Made by a program: the position numbers and the translations under genes
Shown: one piece after another, positions 35,215 through 44,888 of the stretch
Layout of the letters: each line of letters opens with the position of its first letter
How positions within the stretch are numbered: position 1 is the stretch's first letter
Assembly (NCBI GenBank): GCA_029233985.1
Contig: JARGOK010000001.1
Span: 743,096-807,095 of the forward strand
DNA: 64,000 nt
Reading direction: 5' to 3'
From: Candidatus Altimarinota bacterium
Lineage (GTDB): Bacteria; Patescibacteriota; Gracilibacteria; JAUYGZ01
Notes under the pieces: model-generated
What the model saw: the letters and a program-made list of their open reading frames with translations, nothing else
The model's database searches: none
What the model was told of the DNA's origin: nothing

Positions 35215-37823
35215 AAGCGATTGCAGAGGGTTAGGAGGTCGAGGAAGACTTGGAAGCTATTTGCATTTTCGAGAAGCTCTCCTGCCTGGGGTTGTTGGGA
35301 AAGGACTTGCTCACACTGCTCAGGAGTCGGAGCAGAGGGAAGCACGTCGAAGTAATTTTTTATTTTTGCTGGGGTGTGAAGATCACTCTGCAGAGTATTG
35401 ATATTCCAATGATGAGCATTGCTGGTATGAACCAACCACACATCATCGGTTGACTGGATCAAAAAAAGATAAGGGTATTGTTCTCCATTTATGAGTGGTT
35501 TTGCGAGTTGAGATTCGAGCAATTGACCTTCAACAGGAATGAGTTCTACTACACCGGTTGGGGCAATTCTTTGGAAAGCATAATCATTTTGAGCCATGGA
35601 AAGGACACTCGGAGTGATGAACTGGAAACGTTGCTTTCCGTTTCGCTGAACTAATTTGTCCATTTGTTCTACCGGACCGAAGAGCAACAGTGTGTGTGCT
35701 ACCGATCCGTCAAGACTATCAATAGAGCGTACATGAATAACGAAGCCTTTGAGAGAGTTTGCCTGCCCTCCTTTGAACTGACTCGGATCTTTATCGAAGC
35801 TGAGGGAGCAGGTAGGACAGCTAGAGCTAATCTGAACGCCTTCATCTTGAATGAGGAGATCTTGAGGGAGTTGCTGTAGTGAACTTGTTTGATGCCCGAC
35901 GCTAATTTGGCGAAGAGTGCCTGTCTGCTCTTGGATATCAGGACATGTTGTCACATCACAAACTCCATCTGCATCACTGTCCTTACAGGCGAAGATGTGC
36001 TCCAGAGATTTCGTCGTCTGTTTTGTGCTCAATGGAATTGTTCCCTCAAATGAAACCGGTGCAATCCATATGGCAATTTGACCGCTAATGTCATTCAGTC
36101 GATACGTGGTTTGTGCACCTTGTGGAGTTTGAGGAGTAATATTTTGGAAGTCTTGAATAGCTCCAAGATCACTGACTAATGAGGCATTTGAGATATTAAA
36201 AGTTTGAGGGCTTTCAATACGAGTTTTTCGCTCGCGGATATATGAAATATTCATTCCATTACTCGGAGGAATCAGTATTCGATCGGCTCGAATACTCGAT
36301 GTATTAAAAGGAACTGAAAAGCTGCCCTGAGGTTTTGTAAGAATAGCAACTCTCTGGCCATCTAGGTAAAAAACGATGTTTGAAGTGTTTCCTTGCTGGA
36401 TTGTTATTTTTGTGACCAAAATATCGTCTGGAACAGTTTCTGCTGGGTCGAGATCACTCCTAATGAGTTCGATAAGGTCGATTTCTACTTGGTTGTTGTT
36501 GACCCCAAGACCTTTTGAACCGACAAACTCTTCAAAAATTTCTTGCTCAAGAGTGTAGACTCCCACTTTTTCTTCTGGAGTACAGATATTAGGGTCTGTA
36601 AAACTACACTCTACATAGAGTTCGTCGAGCCCTAGAGAGTCTGGTAGGGTCTCGCAGGTGGTCGGTTGGCATGTGGTACACGTATGGCAGGTATTGCTCA
36701 ATGGAGTAGTTGAACTGGGATCACGAAGTGACCCATTTTCATCGCAAGTAATACTTTGTGATGATTCACAAAAACCAATACTCGAAGTTCCAAATGAAGA
36801 TCTTGTCGGATTTGACGTATTTTGAGTGCTGGCATCGTGAAGAGGAGCGCCTGGATGGAATGCTAAACAAGCTGTGTTTGATGGACTTTGGTCATCATGG
36901 TTTTTTGAAGTCTGCACACAGTTTCCTGTGAGTGTATTTTCTCCCCCCACCCTCTCACAAGCTTGGTTTCCTGATTCTCCTTTTTTTACTCGAACATAGT
37001 GTAATCCCTCCAGGTACTGAACATCGTCTGAGGTGATTGATATTCCTGACGTGGTTGGTTGAGATGGAGGAGAAAGCTGGAGATTTACAATTTCTTGTAT
37101 TTCATTGGCGCTAAGAGCAGTGTTATATACTCTTGGTTCATCAATCAACCCTTTGAATGGGTTTCCTCCAAGTGCTCTCCCAATTTTCACGTTATTGATA
37201 CCAATAAAAGGCCCATGGTTTTCGGATTTTTTATCCAATACTCCATTTACATAGATGGTTTGTTCTAGGGTTGATTTTTTGTATCGAAAAGCGAGGTGGA
37301 CCCATGTATTTGAATTGAGTGTTGTTGTTCCTTCTGTATCGTTTCCAAACATTCCAAAGTAGGGTTTTTTATTTTTTACTCCGAGATGTAAGCCAGCACT
37401 CACAATGGAAGAGTCTGTACCAAAAATGGCATTCATCGTCGAATTATTTGAGCTGCTTACAAACCCCTTCCCATTTATCCAAGCCATCATCGTAAAATCG
37501 CCATCAAAAACACCTAATTCTTGTGTTGTTTTTCCTACATCTAAAAAATCATCAATCCCATCAAACTCCAAACATCCACCGACTTTGCAGTTTTGTGCAC
37601 TGAGAGGGTTTCCTGTTATTTGAGCAGTTTGAATTGTCTGCGTTGGATCAAGAATATTGCCATCCAAAGGTAAATACATGGTCAGGAACTGATCTGACTG
37701 GATTGAGGGAAGCAGTTGCGCACCATAAAAATCACGAAGAGGAGTGTTTGAGACAACTGTCATTAGGAGCATTGCCCCTAAAACCATACTGGGAAGGTAT
37801 TTTTTCATAGATTTAGCATTCAA
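35211..37823 (-). CDS. LamG-domain surface protein
   Basis: 870 residues. N-terminal hydrophobic segment, then FYGAQLLPS. Residues about 45-250 form a concanavalin/LamG-like domain (LPLDGN, CLEFDGIDDFLDVG, WVHLAFRYK, YVNGVLD, GLIDEPRVYNTALSANEIQ), a fold that binds sugars or proteins. A Cys-rich segment (CHTCTTCQPTTCE) lies near 390, followed by beta-rich repeats. It is the first gene of the minus-strand surface cluster and is overlapped by the next gene by 4 bp. Confidence 0.87.
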   Translation of the reverse strand: MNAKSMKKYLPSMVLGAMLLMTVVSNTPLRDFYGAQLLPSIQSDQFLTMYLPLDGNILDPTQTIQTAQITGNPLSAQNCKVGGCLEFDGIDDFLDVGKTTQELGVFDGDFTMMAWINGKGFVSSSNNSTMNAIFGTDSSIVSAGLHLGVKNKKPYFGMFGNDTEGTTTLNSNTWVHLAFRYKKSTLEQTIYVNGVLDKKSENHGPFIGINNVKIGRALGGNPFKGLIDEPRVYNTALSANEIQEIVNLQLSPPSQPTTSGISITSDDVQYLEGLHYVRVKKGESGNQACERVGGENTLTGNCVQTSKNHDDQSPSNTACLAFHPGAPLHDASTQNTSNPTRSSFGTSSIGFCESSQSITCDENGSLRDPSSTTPLSNTCHTCTTCQPTTCETLPDSLGLDELYVECSFTDPNICTPEEKVGVYTLEQEIFEEFVGSKGLGVNNNQVEIDLIELIRSDLDPAETVPDDILVTKITIQQGNTSNIVFYLDGQRVAILTKPQGSFSVPFNTSSIRADRILIPPSNGMNISYIRERKTRIESPQTFNISNASLVSDLGAIQDFQNITPQTPQGAQTTYRLNDISGQIAIWIAPVSFEGTIPLSTKQTTKSLEHIFACKDSDADGVCDVTTCPDIQEQTGTLRQISVGHQTSSLQQLPQDLLIQDEGVQISSSCPTCSLSFDKDPSQFKGGQANSLKGFVIHVRSIDSLDGSVAHTLLLFGPVEQMDKLVQRNGKQRFQFITPSVLSMAQNDYAFQRIAPTGVVELIPVEGQLLESQLAKPLINGEQYPYLFLIQSTDDVWLVHTSNAHHWNINTLQSDLHTPAKIKNYFDVLPSAPTPEQCEQVLSQQPQAGELLENANSFQVFLDLLTLCNRL

Positions 37824-37995
37824 TTACTAGTGTACGGAATTCAAGTGGGGATTGGGTGGGTTTTTTGTTGCGGTCAGTGGGAAAACATTGGGAACTGTGA
37901 GAACTCCTCAATTGCCTACTCGAGCAAGAGGTGAGAGCAGATAAATAGAAGAACGAAGATCCGAGAAAAGATTGCTCAGATGAAAAAAATAAATC

Positions 37996-38032
37996 AAAAA
38001 AAGATCCAGATAAATACCTGGATCCTTTTTTT
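37996..38032. terminator. Terminator after dnaK
   Basis: GATCCAG...CTGGATC stem with A and T runs on both sides. It serves the minus-strand dnaK ending at 38072. The rest of 37824-38071 holds no gene. Confidence 0.85.
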
Positions 38033-38071
38033 CATATAACAAGAGACGCGATGAATCGATGTCTCTACGAG

Positions 38072-40033
38072 TTATTCTTTTTTGTCGTCTGCTTCTATAT
38101 CATTCTCATTTTTTTCTTCACCTCCTTCTTCTTTTTTTTCTTCTTCAACAATATCTGCATCGACGGCGTCTTTATCTGCATCAGCCCCTTCGGCTTTCTT
38201 GTCATCAGTACCTCCTTCGTTGGCCTCGGCTTGTTGCTTGTAGAGCATTTCACCAATTTTTTGAGAAGACTTCATAAGTTCTTCAGTCGCTGCTTCAAGC
38301 TCTTCTTGCGTAGCGTCTTCCTTTTTGAGGAGTTCTTTGAGGGCTTCGAGTTTTTCAGTTGGTTCTTTTTTATCGTCATCACTAACCTTGTCTCCGAGGT
38401 CTGTCATGGATTTTTCAACTTGATATATAGCAGAGTCTGCCTTGTTTCGTGCCTCGATACCATCTTTCTTCTTTTTATCTTCCTCAGCATGCGCTTCGGC
38501 GTCTTTTTGCATTTGCTCGACTTCTTCGTCTGTGAGACCCGAAGACCCTTGGATCGTAATTTTTTGCTCTTTTCCTGTTCCTTTATCGACGGCCTTTACA
38601 TTGAGGATTCCGTTAGCGTCAATATCGAAGGTTACTTCTACTTGAGGCACTCCACGTGGTGCTGGAGGAATTCCATCAAGGACGAATTTTCCGAGTGACT
38701 TGTTATCAGAAGCCATTTCCCGCTCACCTTGTGAAACGTGAACCTCTACAGCTGGTTGGTTGTCGGCGGCGGTTGAAAATATTTGTGAGTGACTGGTTGG
38801 AATTGTGGTGTTGCGCTTGATCATCGGTGTCGCAATACCTCCCATTGTTTCTATTGAGAGTGAAAGGGGAGTGACATCGAGAAGAAGCACGTCCTTTACA
38901 TCTCCTTGGAGGATTCCTCCTTGAATAGCAGCCCCAAGAGCTACTGCTTCATCTGGATTAATCCCTTGAGAGGCTTCTTTTCCAAAGATTTCTTTTACCT
39001 TCGCCTGAACAGCTGGCATCCGTGTCATTCCCCCTACGAGGAGGACTTCATTGATATCTCCCTTTGATAACCCTGCATCTTTTAGGGCTTTTTCAGCTGG
39101 TCCTACTGTACGAGTCACCAAGTCTGAAACGAGTTCTTCGAACTTCGCTCGGCTGAGTTTTACATTGAGATGCTTTGGCCCACTTGCATCTGCAGTGATA
39201 AAAGGAAGATTTAGGTCTGCTTCTGTTGTAGAAGAGAGTTCCTTTTTGGCTTTTTCAGCTGCCTCTTTGAGACGTTGCATGGCCATTGCATCATTACTCA
39301 GATCGATACCTGAATCTGATTTAAATTGTTCGAGAAGCCATTGCATAATTGCGTCATCAAAATCGTCTCCTCCAAGGTGCGTATCACCATTTGTCGAGAG
39401 GACCTTGGTCACTCCATCTGCGATCTCAATAATAGAGACATCGAATGTTCCTCCACCGAGATCGTATACTGCCACTGTGAGTTCTTTGTCTTTCTTGTCC
39501 ATACCGTATGCAAAAGCTGCTGCGGTTGGTTCGTTGATAATACGTTCTACCTGGAGACCTGCAATCTTTCCAGCGTCTTTTGTTGCCTGACGTTGAGCAT
39601 CATTAAAATACGCCGGTACAGTAATAACAGCTTTCGTAACCGGTTGACCAAGAAATGCTTCTGCATCAGCCTTTATTTTTTGAAGAACCATTGCAGAAAT
39701 CTCTGCTGGCCGGTACTCCTTTCCATCCATCACAATCTCACATTCTTCTTTTTTTCCTTTTACCACTTTGAAAGGGAAAGACTTCGCTTCTTTCTGTACT
39801 TCGGAAAACTTGTGTCCAATGAAACGCTTGGAAGAAAAAATGGTATTTTCTGGGTTCACAACAGCTTGGTTTTTGGCAGTCTTTCCAACGAGTCGGTTTC
39901 CTTCGCGAATAGCAACTACTGATGGGGTAGTTCTTTCACCTTCGGCATTGGCGATGACTTTTGGTTCTGTTCCTTCGATAAAGGCAAAACAAGAGTTTGT
40001 GGTACCGAGATCGATTCCTATAATTTTTGACAT
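38072..40033 (-). CDS. dnaK: Chaperone DnaK (Hsp70)
   Basis: 653 residues from ATG 40033 ([15 protein letters not shown]); the upstream extension overlaps the promoter. ATPase landmarks: [33 protein letters not shown]. Substrate-binding domain with [15 protein letters not shown]. The C-terminal lid has an acidic, Lys/Glu-rich tail. It refolds proteins with GrpE (55546) and DnaJ (not in this window). A CIRCE operator over its promoter shows HrcA control. Confidence 0.98.
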   Translation of the reverse strand: MSKIIGIDLGTTNSCFAFIEGTEPKVIANAEGERTTPSVVAIREGNRLVGKTAKNQAVVNPENTIFSSKRFIGHKFSEVQKEAKSFPFKVVKGKKEECEIVMDGKEYRPAEISAMVLQKIKADAEAFLGQPVTKAVITVPAYFNDAQRQATKDAGKIAGLQVERIINEPTAAAFAYGMDKKDKELTVAVYDLGGGTFDVSIIEIADGVTKVLSTNGDTHLGGDDFDDAIMQWLLEQFKSDSGIDLSNDAMAMQRLKEAAEKAKKELSSTTEADLNLPFITADASGPKHLNVKLSRAKFEELVSDLVTRTVGPAEKALKDAGLSKGDINEVLLVGGMTRMPAVQAKVKEIFGKEASQGINPDEAVALGAAIQGGILQGDVKDVLLLDVTPLSLSIETMGGIATPMIKRNTTIPTSHSQIFSTAADNQPAVEVHVSQGEREMASDNKSLGKFVLDGIPPAPRGVPQVEVTFDIDANGILNVKAVDKGTGKEQKITIQGSSGLTDEEVEQMQKDAEAHAEEDKKKKDGIEARNKADSAIYQVEKSMTDLGDKVSDDDKKEPTEKLEALKELLKKEDATQEELEAATEELMKSSQKIGEMLYKQQAEANEGGTDDKKAEGADADKDAVDADIVEEEKKEEGGEEKNENDIEADDKKE

Positions 40034-40092
40034 AAGACAAGGGGTTAAAGAGTGACGTATAGTCTGCTGAGCTTGTTTTTTTATAAATAAAG

Positions 40093-40119
40093 TTAGCACT
40101 CTCTATTATAGAGTGCCAG
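40093..40119. promoter_or_regulatory. CIRCE operator (HrcA site)
   Basis: TTAGCACTC-N9-GAGTGCCAG. The consensus is TTAGCACTC-N9-GAGTGCTAA, so the left arm is perfect and the right arm has two changes. The -10 box lies inside the N9. Confidence 0.92.
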
Positions 40120-40133
40120 AAAGAAGTGGTCAA
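40105..40133 (-). promoter_or_regulatory. dnaK promoter
   Basis: Minus strand TTGACC (40133-40128), 17-nt spacer, TATAAT (40110-40105), overlapped by the CIRCE. Confidence 0.88.
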
Positions 40134-40231
40134 GGGTAAAATAGCGCAAGCCATAACCCTTTTGAAAGGTAAATATCGCATCTCATGATTGATCATTAGT
40201 GTTACATTGGTATTACTCTTATATTTGAACC

Positions 40232-42034
40232 ATGTCCTACCTCCTCTTTGTCGTCGCTTTAGCCATGAACCCCGTGGGATATAATGTCTATGAACTGCCG
40301 AAACTATGGGTGTTGGGCGTATTGGTTTTTGTCGGGTGTTTGGGGCTTTGGGCTAGAGGAGAGATCAGGTTGCCTAGAGGTAAATGGGTATGGGCATTAT
40401 TGATAGGGTGGATGCTGAGCCTGGTGGTTTCAACCGTCTTTTCTGAGGCTCCTTGGATTAGTTTGATTGGTGATGGGCAAAGGTATCAAGGATTGATAAG
40501 TCATTTTCTCTATATATCGATTTTTCTGCTCTCTTTGAGTTATTTTACTTACGAAGATGATCGAGAGAAACTCTATAGTGTCACTCTTTGGGGAACGATG
40601 ATTGTTTGTGGGTATGCCATTCTGCAGTCATTAGGTATTGATCTATATTTGGCTGAATCCCTGATGGACTTTAAAGGACGGGTCTTTTCTACTTTTGGCC
40701 ACCCAAACCTCTTGGGACAGTTTCTTCTTTTTCCTTTTTGGATCGCTGTTTACGAATGGAAAAAAAAACGCAGCTTGAAGTCTGCCCTTGTGGTCGGAGC
40801 GATTACTTGGGTCCTGTTTTTAACAGGGAACCGCGCGAGTTGGATTGGTGTTGGTTTGGGTGGTTTGTTTTATCTCACGAGAAATATTTCTTTGAAGAAA
40901 CAATTGGGTATGTGGAGTGGAGGAGTTGGGCTTTTTTCTTTCCTCATTTTTTTGACTCGACCTTCACTCAGTAGTTTTTGGCACCGATGGGAGGTGTGGA
41001 AAGCAACGCTTGGGGTTCTTCCCGAAGCTGGGGTTATTGGGTTTGGTCTCGAGAGATTTACTCAAGCTTTTGAAGGCGTGATACCTGTTGAGATGTATGA
41101 ATATGAATATGTGTATGTGGTGGTGGATAGAGCTCATCAGTTTTTCTTGGATTTGTTTGTAACCCAAGGTTTGTTTGGTGTTGTGGTGGTGGCTGGAGTC
41201 ATGGTTGGATTAGCTCGAGTAGTGTATAGAGGGTGGGGGACAATGAATAACGAGCAGTGGATGATCGTATTGTCGATGTTGAGTTTAATAACCTCTTTGC
41301 AGTTTGGTTTTTTGGGCGTAAGCCATAGTGTTGAAATTGCTGTTTTGCTTGGGTTGTTTATTGTTCTCTTTTTTGAGAAAATCAAGATCAATCACACCTT
41401 TAAAAATAGCTACGCCTTAATTGTTGGAGTTGTGTTTGTTGTATTACTGTATTCAACTCGTGTGATGGTTGCGGATTCTGTTTTTTCTTTTGGGAGGCTC
41501 TCATTTGATTCTGGAGATATTTATAAGGCTCTTGCTCAGATGGAGCTTTCTACTGTGATCCATCCTCATCAAGAATACCTTTATACTCAACTAGGTGGTG
41601 TGTTGTATGTGCTTCGTTTGACAGGAGGGGATGAATTGATGGGTGGGGCAGCTCTTGAATCTTTTGATAAGGCAGCGAAATATAAAGGAGAAGACTTTCG
41701 GTATTTCTTTGAGAAGGCTCGAGTGTATTTAGCAATGGGTCAAGAAGACATAGCTGAAGAATATTTTAACTTGGCACAACAAGAGTCGGGGAATAAAGTG
41801 GTGCTCTATGAGGAATGGGCGCGAGTACGTTTTGATAAGGGAGATGTCAGTGGTTCACAACAACTTCTTGAGAAATACTTCTTTATTCTTCCTCGTATTC
41901 ATAGAAGAGTCGGTGAATTGGATACTTTGAGCTCTCAAGAAAAGACTCGTCTGAGATTACTATTGAAGAATACGGACTATTTTAAAATGAGGATATTGTG
42001 GAATAAGGCACAAAAAAACCGCCCTAAAAAGTAG
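40232..42034 (+). CDS. O-antigen ligase-like membrane protein with TPR tail
   Basis: 600 residues with about 11 membrane helices. The Wzy_C/O-antigen-ligase signature appears as FSTFGHPNLLGQF and FLTGNRASWIG. A C-terminal part (about 430-600) has TPR-like helical repeats. Such proteins join or polymerise surface glycans, or transfer sugars to proteins. It is divergent from dnaK and ends inside a bidirectional terminator. The substrate is unknown. Confidence 0.85.
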   Translation: MSYLLFVVALAMNPVGYNVYELPKLWVLGVLVFVGCLGLWARGEIRLPRGKWVWALLIGWMLSLVVSTVFSEAPWISLIGDGQRYQGLISHFLYISIFLLSLSYFTYEDDREKLYSVTLWGTMIVCGYAILQSLGIDLYLAESLMDFKGRVFSTFGHPNLLGQFLLFPFWIAVYEWKKKRSLKSALVVGAITWVLFLTGNRASWIGVGLGGLFYLTRNISLKKQLGMWSGGVGLFSFLIFLTRPSLSSFWHRWEVWKATLGVLPEAGVIGFGLERFTQAFEGVIPVEMYEYEYVYVVVDRAHQFFLDLFVTQGLFGVVVVAGVMVGLARVVYRGWGTMNNEQWMIVLSMLSLITSLQFGFLGVSHSVEIAVLLGLFIVLFFEKIKINHTFKNSYALIVGVVFVVLLYSTRVMVADSVFSFGRLSFDSGDIYKALAQMELSTVIHPHQEYLYTQLGGVLYVLRLTGGDELMGGAALESFDKAAKYKGEDFRYFFEKARVYLAMGQEDIAEEYFNLAQQESGNKVVLYEEWARVRFDKGDVSGSQQLLEKYFFILPRIHRRVGELDTLSSQEKTRLRLLLKNTDYFKMRILWNKAQKNRPKK

Positions 42035-42044
42035 GGCGGTTTTG
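42018..42044. terminator. Bidirectional terminator
   Basis: ACCGCCCT-aaaaagt-AGGGCGGT with A and T runs. The + gene's TAG stop lies at the foot of the right arm. Confidence 0.92.
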
Positions 42045-42064
42045 TGTTGTGTATATAGCGTTTA

Positions 42065-43567
42065 TTATGGAGATATTCGAACAAATCCAGATACTGGGAG
42101 ACCGTTGATTTGAGATGAAACATTTAGTACTGAGATGTCATTGTCTATAATAGCAAAACCAAGTGGCGAGAAGTTCCCCACGAATGCTTGAAGAGTGGAA
42201 TTTGGTGCTACTGAAGTTATCGCACAGAAGACAAAATGTGTGCCTCCTGAAGAACTCGTAGGAGCGTTACCTGCTGATATTCTTTTTCCAGCAGCAAAAG
42301 AGGCTTCATCAAACTCTACGATAAGTGGAGTCCCTGATTGGAGTTGTCCTGAGAGACCAGCAACAGTTGCTAATACATCATTTGTAGCGTTTCGGATTTC
42401 ACAAGAGTCTACATCTACACTTCCTGCTGATAGAAGCTCGAGGCTAAAAAGCGAGTTGTTTAGCCCGTCTCCAATTTCAAGAGTTCCTGTTCCCAGCTTT
42501 CCAATATCAAGTGACAAGAGGTCTAGGTTTGAAGCACTGAGGAGGTCTGATGAGACTTGACGTGATCTGATCCGAGGAACGGCTTGTTGGACGATAAATG
42601 TCTCACCAAATACACCAGGTGTTGGATCTATAAAGGCTTGTCCGGTAGCGCTATTGATCAGCTGTCCTCTTGTAGGGTCTTGAAAGATGTTTTGTCTCAA
42701 ACTGAGCGCAAAATCGCTTCCTTGTTGAGCACCACCTGTAACAACTACCTTCGGTGACACTTGAACCATAAATGTTCTGAGAATGTCTGCTGCCATTGCT
42801 TCCTGAAGGTTGTCAAATACGATCTCATTTGCAGATATCACTCCGGTTGCTCTAAAGACACTATTTATGAAGAGATCTGCTTTTCCTATTTGGTCATTTG
42901 CTGGTTGTTGTCCAGTTGATACATCAACAACGAGTTTGTTGAGTGTTCCATCAGCTCCTTCTGATGCCAATTGGAAAACAAGAGCGTTTTGAACGATGCT
43001 TTGTGGTGTTGTTTGAGCAATATACACTCCTGGTTCTTGTGTTTGGGTGTTTACTACTACGCGTGGAACCCCTGGGTTTGGATTTGTATTTGGCACTGGT
43101 GCTTGTGTTTGTGGGCGGATTTGAGCGTACGGTGGGAGTCCTTGGTTTACAGCCAGGGTGTGAACTCTTCTTTGAATATCTAGTAAGAGGCTTCCAACTG
43201 TCCAAGAGGAGTTCCTATTAATACCAAGGTCTTGTTGTTGGAGAAAAAGTGATTGAAGAATGTTGTTGTGTTGAGCGGTGTTCATGACACTGAGTGGGGC
43301 AGTGGTCACATGATTGATGCGATCGGTAATGAGTTGATTGAGCATTGAGGTACTCGCTCCTCCAGATGACGAGCTGAAGAGTATTTGTCCTCCTAAATAA
43401 TCTTTGGTGATGTGTCCTGGTGTAAGTCCAATAGCTAGAATAGGTGTTATAGCAACAATAAGCCCACAAAGACCTCCATACATCATCACTTTAAATTCAC
43501 GCTTTCTTTGTTTTTTTATCGTCAGCTCAGCTTTTGTGAGTTTGCTTTTCCGTTTGAAAATTGCCAT
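42065..43567 (-). CDS. Anchored surface protein of unknown function
   Basis: 500 residues from ATG 43567; an earlier in-frame ATG at 43606 is less likely. A Lys/Arg-rich cytoplasmic stretch precedes a membrane helix (about 28-48). After it comes DYLGGQILFSS, a motif shared with two proteins of the 29-38 kb cluster. The rest is beta-rich with Thr, Gln, Asn and Pro, and a Pro-rich linker near residues 155-180. No enzyme motif. Its promoter region contains the palindrome at 43584. Confidence 0.8.
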   Translation of the reverse strand: MAIFKRKSKLTKAELTIKKQRKREFKVMMYGGLCGLIVAITPILAIGLTPGHITKDYLGGQILFSSSSGGASTSMLNQLITDRINHVTTAPLSVMNTAQHNNILQSLFLQQQDLGINRNSSWTVGSLLLDIQRRVHTLAVNQGLPPYAQIRPQTQAPVPNTNPNPGVPRVVVNTQTQEPGVYIAQTTPQSIVQNALVFQLASEGADGTLNKLVVDVSTGQQPANDQIGKADLFINSVFRATGVISANEIVFDNLQEAMAADILRTFMVQVSPKVVVTGGAQQGSDFALSLRQNIFQDPTRGQLINSATGQAFIDPTPGVFGETFIVQQAVPRIRSRQVSSDLLSASNLDLLSLDIGKLGTGTLEIGDGLNNSLFSLELLSAGSVDVDSCEIRNATNDVLATVAGLSGQLQSGTPLIVEFDEASFAAGKRISAGNAPTSSSGGTHFVFCAITSVAPNSTLQAFVGNFSPLGFAIIDNDISVLNVSSQINGLPVSGFVRISP

Positions 43568-43583
43568 AAGTGAAAAAAGAGAT

Positions 43584-43595
43584 AATACTAGTATT
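43584..43595. promoter_or_regulatory. Palindrome in the promoter region
   Basis: Perfect 12-bp palindrome AATACTAGTATT, 17 bp upstream of the start at 43567. A TTGCCA-17-TACTAG promoter-like pair lies across it on the minus strand. The rest of the 282-bp gap to yebC shows no gene. Confidence 0.4.
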
Positions 43596-43849
43596 CTTTT
43601 TATCAAAGATTGGCAAAGAAGGAAATCTATTGGGTTTGCTAAGAGTAGAGAAGGATTGTAGGGATTCGTATTGCACTGCTTGTTTCTCGGGGGGTGATTG
43701 TGGTTTGTGTTGAGAAAAGGGGTGTTGTGAGCGATAATAGCTGAGCAATTGGGTGTATTGGTGATCTTATTTCTACAGTGAAGAGTTTGTAATGATGCGC
43801 TCGCAATGATATGAATTCATAATTTCTTATTTCTTTATTTCTTCTCGTT

Positions 43850-44590
43850 ATGGCTGGACATAGTAAATGGGCAAATATCAAACATAAAAAAGCTGCTGCT
43901 GATTCTAAAAGAGGGAAGGTTTTTACAAAAATGGCAAAATTGATCACGGTGGCAGCACAGCAAGGTGGAGGTGATGTAGACATGAATGCGAGTCTTCGGA
44001 CTGCGGTTCAAAAAGCGAAGGCTGCTGGGGTTCCCAATGCAAATATCGACCGAGCTATTAAAAAAGGGACAGGAAATACAGGCGGTGAGCAAATGGTGGA
44101 AATGACTTATGAAGGATATGGACATGCTGGAGTAGCGATTATGATCAAAAGTCTGACGGATAATAATAAGCGTACTTATTCTAGCGTTCGGGATATTATG
44201 AATAAAAATGGTGGGAGCTTGGGAGGGAGTGGATGTGTTTCTTATCTGTTTGAACGGAAGGGGATTATTGAAGTGGAAAATATTTCTGGTGACCATGATG
44301 AGTTTGAGTTGAAGGTGATAGATGCTGGTGCAGAAGATATCCAATGGAATGAAGATCAAGTGCGAATATTGACGTCTCCTGAGGGTTTTGAACAAGTGGA
44401 GAAAGTTTTACACAGCAATGATGTTCAAAAGGCTGAAATAAGCTTTGTAGCCAGTGATGAGATAGAAATAAGCGATGTGGAAAACTCTCAAAAGCTCCTC
44501 GCTTTGATCGAGAAAATAGAGGAAGATGATGATGTAGATGAGGTTTTCACAAATGCATCGTTTAGTGAAGAGGTTTTAAAACAATGTTGA
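43850..44590 (+). CDS. yebC: YebC/PmpR family protein
   Basis: 246 residues, the usual length, starting MAGHSKWANIKHKKAAADSKRG with GKVFTKMAKLI next, the family's hallmark. The family was long annotated as DNA-binding regulators and members are now linked to helping ribosomes at difficult sequences such as proline runs. The gap after it holds the origin-like sequence. Confidence 0.96.
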   Translation: MAGHSKWANIKHKKAAADSKRGKVFTKMAKLITVAAQQGGGDVDMNASLRTAVQKAKAAGVPNANIDRAIKKGTGNTGGEQMVEMTYEGYGHAGVAIMIKSLTDNNKRTYSSVRDIMNKNGGSLGGSGCVSYLFERKGIIEVENISGDHDEFELKVIDAGAEDIQWNEDQVRILTSPEGFEQVEKVLHSNDVQKAEISFVASDEIEISDVENSQKLLALIEKIEEDDDVDEVFTNASFSEEVLKQC

Positions 44591-44600
44591 AAACTTTAAG

Positions 44601-44888
44601 ATGGTGGAAAAGTTTTTGAGTGAGATGCAGAGAGGGGTGTGGAAAAGTGAAAAGTTGTTATGTGTTTGTATGTGTAAAAAGTGTAGAAGGAGAGAGGTTA
44701 TACCCGAATGGAATAGGTTATGAAAATTATTTTAGAGAGGTTTCGCAGGAGTTGTGCACAGAAAATTGAGGTTTTGAACAGGTGGTATGGCTTGTAAAAG
44801 CCAATTGTGGAAAAGGTGTTAGGGAATGTTTTAGGGGGCTTTATTATTATGATTATTTTATTTAAATTATTATTTATTTATTAATACT
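44601..44888. other. Possible replication-origin-like intergenic region
   Basis: DnaA-box-like 9-mers TGTGGAAAA (44638 and 44806), TGTGTAAAA (44671) and TTGTGCACA (44752), each near one mismatch from TTATNCACA or its complement. A G-rich patch at 44833-44839 and a ~50-nt AT tract (44840-44888) with ttattattatgattatt follow. Between 44601 and 44700 I count 37 G and 1 C. No dnaA or dnaN gene is in the window, so this is only a candidate. Confidence 0.35.
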
